This document shows, one piece after another, positions 44,401-55,278 of a stretch of 64,000 nt of DNA (position 1 is the stretch's first letter; every line of letters begins with the position of its first letter). The stretch spans positions 7,688,001 to 7,752,000 of the forward strand of contig OX359190.1 of NCBI GenBank assembly GCA_947172415.1, written 5' to 3'. Source of the stretch: Chondrosia reniformis (Eukaryota; Porifera; Demospongiae; Chondrillida; Chondrillidae). Below the pieces are notes generated by a model, which ran no database searches, was not told where the DNA came from, and was given only the letters and a program-made list of their open reading frames with translations. Position numbers and translations under genes: made by a program.

Positions 44401-47286
44401 GAAGTAATTTACCTTAGAGGAACTTTCGGAGGCAGTTTTGAGGAACTAATTTAAGACAGATTTAGAGGTAATAAGCTGTGATATTCTTTGAGGAAGTTTC
44501 AAGGCACAAATGAGGCAAAAATAAAATATACCCATCATTATAAATTATAACAAGTCAAGTGGAGGTTAATTTTATCACGGATAGTGTATCCTATCAATAA
44601 CAATGTCAAAGTATACTGAATACAAGCGAATACTGTCACGATACACGCACTTCCAGAATTTATAACTGTTATAACATACGTAATTTCTGAATCAGTTGAT
44701 TATGAATAATATAATAATAATATAAACGTTCTAGGCAACTGAGAAGATTTTATGATGGAGATAAGTCCTTCTTCCTCCCAAAACACGGATATACGTATGC
44801 TTTAGCTGCAGCCATAATTCGTTGTAAAAAATTGCTTGTTTTTATATTCGTAACTCCCATCTGTTTAAGCTCAGTTGTCTAATGTGTGAACATTGATTCA
44901 CACCTAGTGCTTACCAAATTCCAAACCGTACGTGGAGGGTGTAGCTGAGGATGTGATGGGCTTACATGAGGATGTGGAGGGCTTACCTGAGGATGTGGAG
45001 GGTGTAGCTGAGGATGTAATGGGCTTAATTTCACAGAACATGAAAATTCTTGAAGATGGCAAAACATGAAGTTCCATTCCTATTAATGGTATTGTCACTG
45101 TAACCTGAAGCAAAATATAATGAAAAGTAAGTACGTAGTTACTGCAATGTTGACTGTCCAGTTAAAAATCTATTATATAAAAACAGATTCACTACAAATT
45201 TGAATACTTGGATATAATATCGTGATATTGCAACTACTGGTATTAGTATCACAAATGACTAAATTACAACTATAAATGTTTACACAGTCCTGATAAATAA
45301 ACATATAAAACCATATTGTAAAGTTTAATACTTCAACTGTCAAGAAAACAACATCAAAAACAGAATGGAAGTCTTCTTATATATACACGTATATAAGGTC
45401 ACCTATTTAAAGTTTAGATGTTTCAAACTATAGTCAGTACTACCACAGTTCCTGTCCAATTAAAGCCCATCATACTAGTTTCCACTAACCTCCTCATCTA
45501 TGAAACCACTTCCTTGTGAAATAGAAATGTCAGCTATAGCTTCCTGTCCAGCAACTGTTAGGCTCAAAGTTGTGTCATTCATAAAGACGTCGTCAATTAA
45601 TGTACCAAGTGTACTACTATGAACAAAGATAGCTATCCCGTAAGGCTCCTCACATGGCAACAAGGTCATTGTCATGGATATAGGAAAGCTTATATAGGTC
45701 ATATTACATTCCAGTATAGTACAATCGTCACTTTTGCTACAGCCTCCTCTGAGTTCAGAGTTGGCAAGTTTGTCAGAAATGTCGTCTAAGGAATTACACA
45801 TGTCTTCTTTTATTACTGAAATGGGAGAAGATGTTGGTAAGATGGTTCCAGATGGTGAAGGCTGTGTTGCAGCTAGAGTAAGAGAGGGCATGGGTGAGGT
45901 TGGGGAGGGTGGTACAGCAGTCAGTCCTGTGTCGGCAGTTGGAAGAATTATTATATCTGTTAGATCAATTGAGTTTGTTGCAAGATCAGATGATGGTTGA
46001 AGCATTTCTGAAGCTGAGTACATGGTAGGTGTAGCTGAGGACGTGGAGGGTGTAGCTGAGGACGTGGAGGGTGTAGCTGAGGATGTGGAGGGTGTAGCTG
46101 AGGATATGGAGAGTGTAGCTGAGGATATGGAGAGTGTAGCTGAGGATGTGGAGGGTGTAGCTGAGGATGTGGAGGGTGTAGCTGAGGACGTGGAGGGTGT
46201 AGCTGAGGACATGGAGGGTGTAGCTGAGGATGTAATGGGCTTAATTTCACAGAACATGAAAATTCTTGAAGATGGCAAAACAGGAAGGTCCAGTCCTAAT
46301 AATAGTACTCTCACTGTAACCTGAAGTACAGTATAATGAAAAATGTCAGGTTGACTAAATTAATAATATTCATCTAAAAAACAGATTCATTATCAAATAA
46401 TTATTGGTAGATTATATTAAAATTAGCATCTCAAAAGACTTACAATTTGTAACTGAACTCTATACACAGTATACTGATTAATAATAAGTAAAAGTTTCAT
46501 TAAAAGTAACATATAAAAAGATTTCAAATTCTAATGAATACTTTAAGTGTCAATAAAACAACATCAAAAACAGACTGTACCCAAGGCATCTTATGTGCTC
46601 TTTACTTCTTATCAAATTAAAGGGTCATCTCTTTAGTAAACTATAGTCAGCACTACTGCAGTTCCTGTCCAATTAAAGCCCATCATACTAGTTTCCACTA
46701 ACCTCCTCATCTATGAAACCACTTCCTTGTGAAATAGAAATGTCAGCTATAGCTTCCTGTCCAACAACTGTTAGGTTCAAAGTTGTGTCATTCTTAAAGA
46801 CACCATCAATTAATGTACCAAGTGTACTACTATGAACAAAGATATCTATCCCATAAGGCTCCTCACATGGCAACAAGGTCATTGTCATGGATATAGGAAA
46901 GCTTATATAGGTCATATCACATTCTAGTACAGTACAATCTTCACTTTTGCTACATCCTGCATTGAGTCCAGAGTTGGCAAGTTTGTCAGAAATGGCATCT
47001 AAGGAATTACACATGTCTTCTTTTGATACTAAAATTGGAGAAGATGTTGGTAAGATGGTTCCAGATGGTGAAGGCTGTGCTGTAGCTAGAGTAAGAGAGG
47101 GTGTGGGTGAGGTTGGGGAGGGTGGTACAGCAGTCAGTCCTGTGTCAGCAGTTGGAAGAATTATTATATCTGTTAGATCAATTGAGTCTGTTGCAAGATC
47201 AGAAGATGGTTGAGGCATTTCTGAATCTGAGGATATGGAGGGTGTAGCATATGAAATATTGCCAGAAAGTATATTGTAAAAGGTCT
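31922..47286 (-). CDS. Gene B: adhesion G-protein-coupled receptor with mosaic ectodomain, 35 exons
   Basis: Thirty-five exons from 47286 down to the stop at 31922 have mutually compatible phases and encode about 2,160 residues. The order is three Cys-module/mucin exons; FN3-like exons at 43928-44200, 43130-43393 and 42674-42967; a Ser/Thr mucin exon at 41830-42039; an HRM-like module at 41288-41505; small Cys-rich and Asp-rich exons at 40833-40926, 40607-40725 and 40389-40463; an HRM-like module at 37887-38171; a linker at 37587-37734; Cys-rich, TSP3 and adjoining exons at 37250-37356, 37103-37180 and 36851-36887; HRM at 36067-36751; GAIN-like at 34516-35950; GPS at 34245-34454; and seven membrane segments at 32583-34134 with a cytoplasmic tail. 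Adhesion GPCRs couple matrix or cell contact to G proteins through a tethered agonist exposed at the GPS. The 5' start is unknown because the first exon begins in phase 1. EGF, FN3 and Ig exons at 53-63.9 kb may continue it. Confidence 0.85.
32583..34134 (-). CDS. Gene B seven-transmembrane exons
   Basis: Exons are 34034-34134 (TM1, LTYIGCGISILFLIISIIFF), 33799-33910 (TM2, VHLNLCIALTLGLIVFLAG), 33578-33734 (TM3 and start of TM4, MHYFFLSVFTWSLCEGVLIY), 33398-33503 (TM4 and loop 2), 33262-33328 (TM5, CWLPPHLGVIWAFIGPMIL), 33084-33193 (loop 3), 32777-32909 (TM6-TM7, LLPLFCFTWVIGLFAIA) and 32583-32663 (end of TM7 and helix 8). The W..CEG in TM3 and the CWL before TM5 are family B2 hallmarks. Exon phases all agree (2,0,1,2,0,2,0,0). 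Confidence 0.9.
34245..34454 (-). CDS. Gene B GPS motif exon
   Basis: The translation contains YTCVFWNPDANKGTGGW, SRSGV, TQVTCETVHLTSFVVL. The cleavage tripeptide HL|T and the following hydrophobic tethered-agonist segment (TSFVVLVSLV) are present. Canonical GPS motifs have four cysteines; here the first and third remain, while the second (after W..SG) is Val and the fourth (C.C.HL) is Thr. The two missing residues would be disulfide partners. The exon is phase 0-0. Confidence 0.9.
34516..35950 (-). CDS. Gene B GAIN-like region exons
   Basis: Exons 35730-35950, 35523-35583, 35228-35423, 35004-35147, 34732-34894 and 34516-34651 lie between the HRM exon and the GPS. Features include SLVNTLNVSNATNEPLTE, many N-glycosylation sequons (NAT, NIT), the helical LQQIEKLASS region and beta-type stretches (FTDKVIIEFNVK). 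The position and pattern fit the GAIN domain that enfolds the GPS. Sequence similarity alone is weak, as usual for GAIN. Confidence 0.7.
36067..38171 (-). CDS. Gene B HRM, Cys-rich and TSP3 exons
   Basis: 37887-38171 encodes an HRM-like module (CIGCCRKETIRNITWPVTAI, LATRRCNVPGLWESVDISRC). 37587-37734 is a linker. 37250-37356 is Cys-rich (CSCNESTPV, CTCSGQRGC). 37103-37180 carries the calcium-binding thrombospondin type 3 signature CEIDSDGDGIPDSD, and 36851-36887 continues with DECKNKPGIC. 36626-36751 and 36067-36161 make another HRM split by an intron (ITCPPNT, LEWPEVFAGEVAHLRCP, ERRCNSDRTWGEVDVTAC). HRM modules occur before GAIN in adhesion GPCRs. Confidence 0.8.
36182..36525. repeat. Fold-back MITE in a gene B intron
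   Basis: Two arms of about 155 bases (36182-36337 and 36374-36525) are near-perfect inverted copies ending in agtagggatggcc-type sequence. A second member is at 57071-57433 and a half copy at 4585. A transcript of the intron would form a long hairpin. Confidence 0.92.
38204..38720 (-). repeat. Dispersed repeat, also at 52.0-52.5 kb and 58.2 kb
   Basis: Shares tatggctccaagaaaggac, aaaatgggcatatcatcat, gctcaatttaatt-type and gtcgctccgtacacac words with the inverted copy at 52000-52505. Its tacagtacaagttacaatat end recurs at 56960-57060 and 58170-58330. It lies in the gene B intron between 38171 and 40389. 38720-39000 is CpG-richer and unassigned. Confidence 0.85.
39003..39166. repeat. 43-base-arm fold-back enclosing a hammerhead-like hairpin
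   Basis: Arms 39003-39045 and 39124-39166 pair at most positions (agaataaagc...atgaatttactaat). Between them lies tgaagacctctgggtcgaaa followed by cgtc, resembling the stem II, GAAA and GTC part of a hammerhead, although the base before TGAAGA is A instead of C. A related scrap is at 60645-60710. Confidence 0.65.
39350..40275. repeat. Near-perfect 2 x 447-base palindrome
   Basis: Arm 39350-39796 is repeated inverted at 39829-40275 with a 32-base spacer (which is itself partly palindromic: aaggccttggcctt). The only differences that I see are a handful of bases, two of which change the shadow 90-codon frames. Older single copies lie at 42280-42540 and 51790-52010. It sits in a gene B intron. 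Confidence 0.95.
41830..44200 (-). CDS. Gene B FN3-like exons and mucin exon
   Basis: 43928-44200 is an FN3 (VPGAPTNLMISPPSG, LMVTWTAPSNIGGLPVKYEV, LYVVRVLAFNDLG). 43130-43393 is a shorter beta-sandwich type (YTVDGLSPYVTYTVECTS) with paired Cys. 42674-42967 is FN3 (VILTWDPPAEKDQNGVITGY, YSFTVAAINSNGTGPDA). 41830-42039 is a Ser/Thr-rich mucin-like stretch (SSEISQDTTSSESYGSS). All four are phase 1-1. Confidence 0.87.
42280..42540 (-). repeat. Single diverged arm of the palindrome family
   Basis: Matches the left arm at 39350-39660 (ttgcaggctttgaaatcctc, agagagtagtagttgataca, catggcctaccaattacc) with several deletions. It lies in the gene B intron between 42039 and 42674. Confidence 0.9.
44915..47286 (-). 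CDS. Gene B Cys-module/mucin cassette (three exons)
   Basis: Exons F (46703-47286, phase 1 to 0), G (45490-46320, 0 to 0) and H (44915-45104, 0 to 1) are homologous to the gene A array exons E, C/D and A. Together they form a cassette that enters and leaves in phase 1, so it fits between EGF and FN3 exons. G carries a 21-base VNTR. The Cys-module motifs are SKEDMCNSLDDISDKLA, CTILECNMTY, TLLPCEEPYGIAIFV and FMFCEIKPITSSAT. Confidence 0.82.
46026..46240 (-). repeat. 21-base coding VNTR (mucin-like)
   Basis: About ten units of 21 bases (gtagctgaggatgtggaggg plus one base on the plus strand) encode SSATPST heptads on the minus strand, a likely O-glycosylated stalk. The other homologous exons have only one or two units. 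Confidence 0.93.
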
Positions 47287-47756
47287 CTTTATGTTGCAAA
47301 AGACCTCATATATACATGTTATGTTTGAAATGATAGACTAGTAGTAAATATATAGCAAATAAACACATATAAAAGAAATTAGACCAATTACGTGATCATT
47401 TTCTATATATTCTGTTAGTTTAGATGAGCTTTATGAACATTTTATGTTTCTCTGCTGTGGTTAGGAGGGTGACCCGGAAAGGACCACCTTCATGCCTGCA
47501 GTAGTAACAGTCTAATGTATGGCTGTACATAAATATCACTTTTTCACACACTATATATGTAGAAAAATCAAAGTGAACTATGTGGGTACTATTACTGTTG
47601 AGATAGAGTATAATTTATTCATATACTTATAACCACACACAATGGATACACATACAATCACTTGTACATATATAGGATATACCTGTGTAGATGATTATTT
47701 ACTAATGAAGTGATAATCAAACCACAAGTAATCATTAAGTAGAGGAAAAAACAGAA

Positions 47757-47830
47757 AAGAAGCAATCACTGGGAATGTTATGACAACCAGGGCTCCGCTA
47801 CTGAGCTACAAGTGCCACAGCAATACTCTG
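47757..47830 (-). repeat. Damaged tRNA-derived SINE head
   Basis: The minus strand has TGTAGCTCAGTAGCGGAGC and TTGTCATAAC as in the 6390-6470 element, but the T arm is partly deleted. The rest of 47290-48815 shows no gene, apart from a small (tcaa)n run near 48768. Confidence 0.6.
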
Positions 47831-48829
47831 TTCAAGATGAAATGATACATGATGAGTTTGTATAGCATTTTCTCTAAATAGTGCAGTAAACATTAGGATT
47901 ACAAGGAGCCCACGAGTGCAATTGCTATGACTAAAGATCTAATTAAAGAGAAAATGGAATGTTTAACAAAGATTTAATAACATAAGCTTCATTTAGTAAT
48001 TTGTTATATAATGAAAACTGATGTATATGTAAATACATTGAAAGTGGCCAAATTAGGTAGCCATTGATTCTTAAATTAGTAGATAACAGATGAAATACAT
48101 TATCAATTGCCAATTAAACAGAGAAGTAATTATACAATTACTGTGCCATTAAACTATTCATTTAAAGACTACGTATATGCCTTCCATATAAGGATATATT
48201 GATTTGCTAAATTACATATGAAATTACTCAGCAGATAAATTTTATATATCAACTCTTGACACTCAACTACAATACATGTACGTATAAAAATTAACTGTGA
48301 AACATCAATAGCTGATGCTCTCCATATCAATTTCACTACCCTCTAACCACTTGAGCGGTATATTGTCATTTAATGCACTAATAAACAACCAAATTGTGTA
48401 CCGATATACGTAGCTGAAAGTGAAAGTGACATTCAGATGTACAATAATATTATGTAGTTGACAGTTTATGGTTTACAGGCAGCTTCAGGAAATGGAAGGA
48501 ATGGTAACTACTGTTACCATAGAAACCCAATGTAGATTACAAGATACACCATTAGTCAACCAGGGCAAATAAAAGATACCACTTTTCAGTTATTTCAATA
48601 GCAATCCCTGCTTTATAACTAAATATTAATAAAAGTAACCCATTTAATGTATGGATATTCATAGAAACATTAAGCCAATTAGTGTACTGCAAATTGATTT
48701 GAATACAGTGTCCAAGGTGTTTGGATAAGTGAAATAGTCTAGAAAAGCGAAGAACCTGTGAACATCAATCAATCAATCAATTCACCATGCAGCTCATCTC
48801 CTCAGTAGGAGGTCGCTGTTACATACAGT

Positions 48830-50200
48830 AAAAAATACTTAAAATTTTATCTAATTCAGTTACTATAGGAATATAGACTGTTCTCCATAATAATATAAGT
48901 GTGTTCTCCCCATCTCTTCCTTGGCCATCCTCTTGGTCATTTACCACCTCTTCCTCAAACCCTCTTCTCACCAACCTCTCCTGCGGTATTTCCTCAATCT
49001 TCTTCCTCCACTCCTTCTTCTTCCTATCTGCCACTTCTAAAACTGCTTCAACCCCCAGCCTTCTTTTAATGTCTTTATTTGCTAATCTGTCCATTCTGGT
49101 CACACCTTCTACTCTCCTAAGGTACCTCATCTCCATTGCCTGGATCTTACTTCTGTGTCTTCTCTGTAGGGTCCACGTCTCACTCCCATACAGCAAAGTT
49201 GGTACAACCATGGCATTGATAACTCTTAGCTTTGTAGCTTTGCTCAACTCTTTGTGTTCAATAACTTCACTTCTTAATGCCCCCACTATTCTCGCTGCTG
49301 CCCCCTATTCTGTTCTCAATCTCATGATCGCATGATCCTTCCTCATTAAACATGGCCCCCACTGAATATTTTGCTGTCTGCACTCCTTCCACCTCTACTC
49401 CATCTATGACTATGTGACATGTGCCACCTCCCCTCTGCACTACCAGCACCTTGTTTATCTTCATCTTCCACTTTGTTGTTACTTCATTGAGCACTTCAAC
49501 ATTTCTTTTCATGTCCTTGTCCTTTTCAGTCACTAACGCTAGGTCATCTACAAACATCAGAAAATGCTTCCAACTGCACACCATCCTGGTAACTCTCCCT
49601 TGCCCCCCTCACTATGTTGTCCAAAAATAGGTTAAAAGGCCAAGACGACAACGTACACCCCTGTCTCACCCCTCTCTCTATGCCAAACCAGTCTGAATTT
49701 TGCCCATGTATCCGTACACATGCTTCACTTCTTAAGTATAGAGACTTCACTGCTTCCTTCAGCCTCCCCCTGACACCATATCTCTCTACCACCAACCATA
49801 GAAACTCCCTATTCACTCTGTCAAAGGCCTTTTCTAGGCCTACAATAACATGAACATTGTTTTGTTTTTCTCAATTATCTTCTCCTCGAGTTGTCTCACT
49901 GTGAATAACTGATCAATGCAGCTTCTTTGCCTCCGGAATGTACCCTGTTCTTCTATACTATCTCTTCAGTGATGGCTCGTATCCTCTTATCCAATACAGT
50001 AGTGTACCCCTTCCTGGAACACTTATACGATATTTCAGTTTACCCTCTTTAGTAGTTAACCTTTCACTCCTCAGTCTACTCTCCCAGAGCTTAGAGTACT
50101 CACAAAACATTACATGTTCCTAGCCTATATATTGTTCTTTCGTTTCCAAAGCACGCTGGCATCCTTGCTGCTCCAGTGGGCTGTCAAATGGTAGACAATT
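48830..50200 (-). mobile_element. LINE (non-LTR retrotransposon), 5'-truncated and degraded
   Basis: Reading leftward: EKAFDRVNREFLW (near 49820), IERGVRQGCTLSSWPFNLFL (near 49660), FVDDLALVTEKDKDM (catalytic FVDD, near 49545), WKMKINKVLVV, then the C-terminal part LLYGSETWTLQRRHRSKIQ and MRYLRRVEGVTRMDRL (49286-48819). Frames change several times. The thumb-region wording is RTE-like, but the clade is not certain. It separates the EGF exons at 53 kb from the gene B cassette. Confidence 0.9.
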
Positions 50201-50369
50201 TACCCGACACGGTGGACTACTGCTCCACCATTTTTCACACTTTTTGCTTTGCACAATTGCTCCTGTGAACATACTAATTAATATACAAATACATACAGTA
50301 CTAATTTGCCACCAAGCTAATTACATCACCGACTTAGCCAAGTACGACATAACAAAATGGCTGCTGCAA

Positions 50370-50436
50370 TGATCGCTGTTTGGATAATCGAGGGTCCGGT
50401 TAATTGAGGTAAAGATAATCAAGGAAGCACTGTAAT
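50370..50436. repeat. Possible pogo-type DNA transposon end
   Basis: The words ggataatcgagggtccggtt and gataatcaaggaagcactg resemble the repeated terminal sequence of pogo/Tigger-like elements ending next to TA. No matching opposite end was found. The neighbouring 50200-50760 has nothing else recognised. Confidence 0.35.
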
Positions 50437-50763
50437 AACAAATTATACTAGTTGTATTCTCATTCGTAGGTACGTAGCCCTACAATTAATAAGTCACACA
50501 GGAATAACATGGAGTTGCACTCCTAAATACTGTAGCAGTTAATAAATGAAGTATTTGCATAATATACAATTAATGTTTCGGATAATTGGTACATATTGAA
50601 GGAGCGAGTTGCCTAGGGTCACAGAATGAAGAGGAAACGTTTTACTTGATATCTGCTAAACAGTAACAAATGATTATTAGGTTCAAAAGATTGAAAGAAA
50701 ATGTGTTAAAGTTTACTTGGACAGAATAAAGATGTACTTAGGATAACTAGTCTGTTAAAAAGA

Positions 50764-51660
50764 GGTTCCAAACATCATTCAGAAGCTGTTTACATATGTA
50801 GGTTCATATTAACCTTTCACTATGTTTACAGCACTCCTGTATAGAGCAATGCTTTCTGAACTTAACCAGTCATGTAGGCTAATTCAGAGAGAATGTTTTA
50901 CATCTACAATACCGAATGCATCCTATATATACGTACATACTGGATAACCTATGAAAGTTACATATTGATGAGGACAAGCTAGGAATGCTGAATTAGACAA
51001 ACTTTATGCATAATATATACTGTACTTTATTTTGAGCTTCCAATGAAGTGTTAAGGAGTGTTTCCAATTGCATTCATACTAGTCTTCAGTTGAGCAATCA
51101 GCAATAAAATTCAATGAACAGAAAGTACAGACCAGTAGGACATTAATATATTCACTGTCCCTTTCCACAACAACATCAATAACACATGTCAAAACTTTTC
51201 TATTTAAAGTGGCCCCTTTAGTAAACTCTACACCATTTAGCTGATGAAGGCCTACTGGTTGAAATGGTCCATTTTGTTGTTATGAATATCATTTAGCACC
51301 TCATATAGTAAATACAGTTAAAAACCTCATGATTGATTGATTTTTCTGTAAGACTTCTATTTTAGAAGCCTCATGAAACATAAATATTAAATTACACATT
51401 CACACAGAAACGTTTCACATAAAAAATGGTCAAAATGTACGTAATCACATTTTACAAAGTGTAGAATAATCCAATTATATTTTTAGATGATGCAAACCAT
51501 CTAATTAGAATGCAGGAGGTGTGGTTATCAGATGTATGGTGCCATCTGACTTAGGAAGTCTGGCCTAATGCCACCGATCAAGCTAGTGTATTAACGAGAA
51601 TGCCACCTCACATGATCAAGGCATGAAGACACTCAAGAGTACTCAACTTAAGGCAAAGCC
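50764..51660. repeat. Dispersed repeat, copy 2
   Basis: Counterpart of 15486-16436, with only a single 38-base unit and an extra internal segment (about 50900-51330) that copy 1 lacks. The extra segment includes a hammerhead-like stretch at 51242-51272. Confidence 0.85.
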
Positions 51661-51789
51661 GTGATACTCCTAACATTTCATGAGGGCAGGATCCATGGCA
51701 AATAGGTTGCTGCTATATGTTAAATATAGCTTGATATACAGTCTACTAATGACATCCATATTAGTTCATTGTTCATGAAATAAATTAAA

Positions 51790-52010
51790 GGCCCCAGCCT
51801 TTATTCCCTTGCGTGCAAGTTACCAAATTGTCTCTCACCCTGTTGTTTATGTGAATGCATGCAAGCAACCAACGGTACTTCTAGCTCACAATCAAGGCAA
51901 GTCAAATCTGCGATGATTATTGGCTGAGACCCCCTGCATGAGACTGGAATTTTGGCTGATAATGGCATGCAGATGCATCATCTTCAGTCTATATATTTTC
52001 GGAACGTCAC
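51790..52010 (+). repeat. Older single arm of the palindrome family
   Basis: Diverged match to 39815-40035 (gtgcaagttaccaaattgtc, gcatgcagatgcatcatctt, cagtctata). It runs directly into the 52000-52505 repeat. Confidence 0.85.
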
Positions 52011-52505
52011 ATGATTTACTAAATGTGTACGGAGCGACATACGAGAGGTGTTGGTGACGCACCAGAGAAACATCACCATACATCACCATCATAACCTTGA
52101 ATTCTTCATTATATCTTGATTATTTTGCTCATTTAATTAAGCAAAACTTCGCCAGACGTTTGTCATATACATGTACCATGATATATGTCGGTTTCACAGT
52201 TATCTGACAAATTGAAAAATTTTACTATATAATATAACACTTGGTTTCAATATAAATTTCCTATAGCTTTTCTATAGTCCTATGGCATTTTATATGCAGA
52301 TTTTGTCCTCCGTTTTCTACCAAACAGAGACCTAAATAAAAATCCTTTAATTAAAAATGAGTTTTATACCCTAATCTTTATGATACTATATATGCCCATT
52401 CTGTTGCTAGGTCCTTTCCTGGAGCCATATGAATTATATATATTATATATTTTATATTATATTAGATTAGATTAGATTACCTTAGTATATTGTAACTTGT
52501 ACTGT
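52000..52505 (+). repeat. Dispersed repeat, inverted copy of 38204-38720
   Basis: Shared words in complement include the gtacggagcgacat, tttaattaagcaaaacttcg, catatgaatt and tatattgtaacttgtactgt regions. After it, 52506-53048 holds an (AAT)n at 52639-52664 and no gene that I recognise. Confidence 0.85.
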
Positions 52506-53048
52506 ATATAGTTGTACAGTTGCTGATTAATGATATACATATACATATATAAATACGTATAGTATAAACATACAGTAATTTATGGGCCCAACTTGGCCTT
52601 GTGTTTCCTTTCTTAAAGGTACATACACGTGTCACTTTAATAATAATAATAATAATAATAATAAAAATATATGTTCTTAATCTTAACGCTTAAGTGTCCT
52701 GAACATTATAAATAATGATATCAATAGAAAAACTTCGTTAACTAAAGCTTCCTGAATGCCGCCATTTGCAAAAATGATGTATTGACGTATAAATCAAGTG
52801 TTAAGTGTTATAATAGTTGCGTATGAACTCGTATTTACTATAGATATCATGATAATACATATACATATTGTACAGTACAGTATATATACCAGTATAGATA
52901 TTGCAGTTAATTAAGTACATGGTATTCCTGTTCTATATGCATACACCATACAGGAAGAGATCCTTTGAACATGTAGCCATTAAACAATTATAGAAAACTA
53001 AAACATGCTTTTTAGGGAAAAACACCGGCCAGTACTTTTCTCACTAAC

Positions 53049-54105
53049 CTATACAGGTGTTATTGGAAACTCTAAACCCTTGATCACATGAGGAACAGGA
53101 GTAACTACCATTAGAGCTATGGCACAACTGATCTGCAGCACAACTGTGGTTTCCATTGGTACAGGGGTCAATAACTATAAAAAATGAAATATGACTACAA
53201 TAAATGTATACACATTATGTACATACATACAGTAGTGATATATATAGTCATGTATATTATCCGCATGTTGTACTATATAGAATATATAATGTACTGGTGA
53301 TATTATCCAAAATAATTCCAAAGCTTGACTATACGTACGTAGCTAATATATGCATTTACAGTACTTAATATCAATATGAAAATGGAATGAAAGGGCTATA
53401 TACTATATATATGTAGACATTAAGTAAATGATTATATATATACAAAATAACAGAAAAATTGTGCGCTTCTATATTAATAAATCCTTCTTCTAAAATGTAG
53501 ATCAAAATATGGATACACATGGTCATACCCTCATAGGAAACTAATGTGGTATATACTCCAAAAGGAGAGAATTCAGGATAATATATATAAATGCAAATGT
53601 GTTTGCATATACCTACCAATGCAATGATACTGATCTCTTAGAGTGTACCCACTTCTGCAGGAACATAAATATGATGTGGGTGTATCAATACAGATGTGAT
53701 CACAATTATGTGTTCCTCTTTCACATTCATCTAAACCAATCAAGGCATAATTAACTCATAGCAGTTCTTATTTGGTAAAAAATTACACATCAAATAACTT
53801 ACCATGATCTAATCGAACTGTTATTCTTATCGCATTACTGTCTCCACCCTCATAAGAAACAATAACATCAATTGTATAAGTAATGTCTGGTTTTAATCTT
53901 CTAAAGGTGTGCATCAAATTGCTACCAACTGCATATGTCGACTGTTGGAATATGGAAGGATCATGGGAACTCTGTATCTGAACAGTGTACAACTGATATA
54001 TAGTGGTTACATTTGTTGGTGGATCCCAAGCTATTGTAACAGTACGGGTCTGACCGGCGTGAGTTACCTTAACAATTGTTAGGTTTACAGCACTTGGATA
54101 AGTAA
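53049..54105 (-). CDS. FN3 exon and two EGF-like exons (possible 5' part of gene B)
   Basis: 53803-54105 is FN3 (TVTIAWDPPTNVTTIYQLYT, LKPDITYTIDVIVSYEGGD). 53617-53730 is a calcium-binding type EGF (DECERGTHNCDHICIDTP, CSCRSGYTL). 53049-53174 is an EGF-like module (DPCTNGNHSCAADQLC, SYSCSSCDQGF) with an extra Cys. All are phase 1-1 with good gt/ag sites. The next exon leftward on this strand is the cassette exon 47286, which also starts in phase 1, so one transcript is possible. Confidence 0.8.
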
Positions 54106-54409
54106 CTATATACATAGAGAATATATTGCTCTAGATCTATAAATGACAATATTTGCGGCATGATAATCATAACAACATACATACATATATATACATGAAT
54201 AGCTCTCATGCATCACCTCATTTGCATATACGTCATCATCATTTCATACGTATGTATATAAATTTCAATCAAGCCAGCTCACTTGCAATTGGATGAATTA
54301 TAGATATATGACACCTCTTATGGTATATGGGTAAACTATATACCTGGTTGATTAATTATGTACATTCTATTCCTTCTGCACTTTTAAAATGTATGCATAT
54401 ACGTATATG

Positions 54410-54785
54410 CCAAGGATTCACAAAAGATCAAGATCGCGAAAAAGACCAAGATTCCCAGGGTTACTGATGAAGGGTGGAATACCCAGGAGGAGAAGAAGAA
54501 AAGAAAAGAAAGACTCCTGTATCTTGCAGAGTAAGAATAGCATGTCAGAAAATGGCAGGGTGTATTGTGTTTTTCATATAGTATTTTCAGGATTTCTGTG
54601 CTTGTAATGATCCCATTGCAATACAATTAATTCAGGCATATCCTATATTTGTCTATTCTCAAATGTACATATGTATATATATATACTCCTGTATCTTCAT
54701 CCAAAGCTCTCTCCTGCAGGTTTAGTTCCCCTATAGGCTTTTTTACAGAGGCACAGCATGTAGGAAAATAGTGTATTAGATTTTT
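54410..54785 (+). repeat. SINE-like element, interrupted
   Basis: Two parts (54410-54530 and 54685-54785) match the family at 61350-61580 (ccaaggattcacaaaaga, cctgtatcttcatccaaagc, cctataggcttttttac), with about 150 unrelated bases between them. 54786-55215 shows nothing recognisable. Confidence 0.75.
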
Positions 54786-55215
54786 CATACAGTAATAGCA
54801 TAAGCCATTTAGGCAAAATATTCTCATTAAGTACATATTATTTCCTATATACTCAATTGCCAGCTTGTTTACACTATATATATATTAGTTAAACTTGTAA
54901 ACATGATGACACAGGCCATATAAGTAGTGTGTAAACGCTTCACATATATGTACCCATTTCTGCAAATGCACATGTTGTTTAGTTAATGTATATAGCTCGC
55001 CTTACACATATACACATTCCATATACATTTGCACCACACATACATACAGTTAGGTAAAGGAATTCCTACAAAGTTTTCCCAATGACCCAATATACCCCAG
55101 TCAGTCGGGCAATCAGTCAGCCTGAATTGATTATATTTTGGGCATCACATGCAATATTGATTATAAATATATATAAATAAAGTTTATATAAAACATATTA
55201 ATATATATAAATAAA

Positions 55216-55278
55216 GCATTATTTATGCATGAATCCTACAAGCAAGGGTGTTGTATGATTCATGCATAAATAATGCTT
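55216..55278. repeat. Perfect 22-base-arm hairpin
   Basis: aagcattatttatgcatgaa and tc are followed, after 20 bases, by the exact complement ending gcataaataatgctt. The loop can pair further (tacaa/ttgta). The right side continues into a MITE-like segment related to 16810-16876. 55280-56117 otherwise holds only a weak tRNA-like A-box near 55545. Confidence 0.9.
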
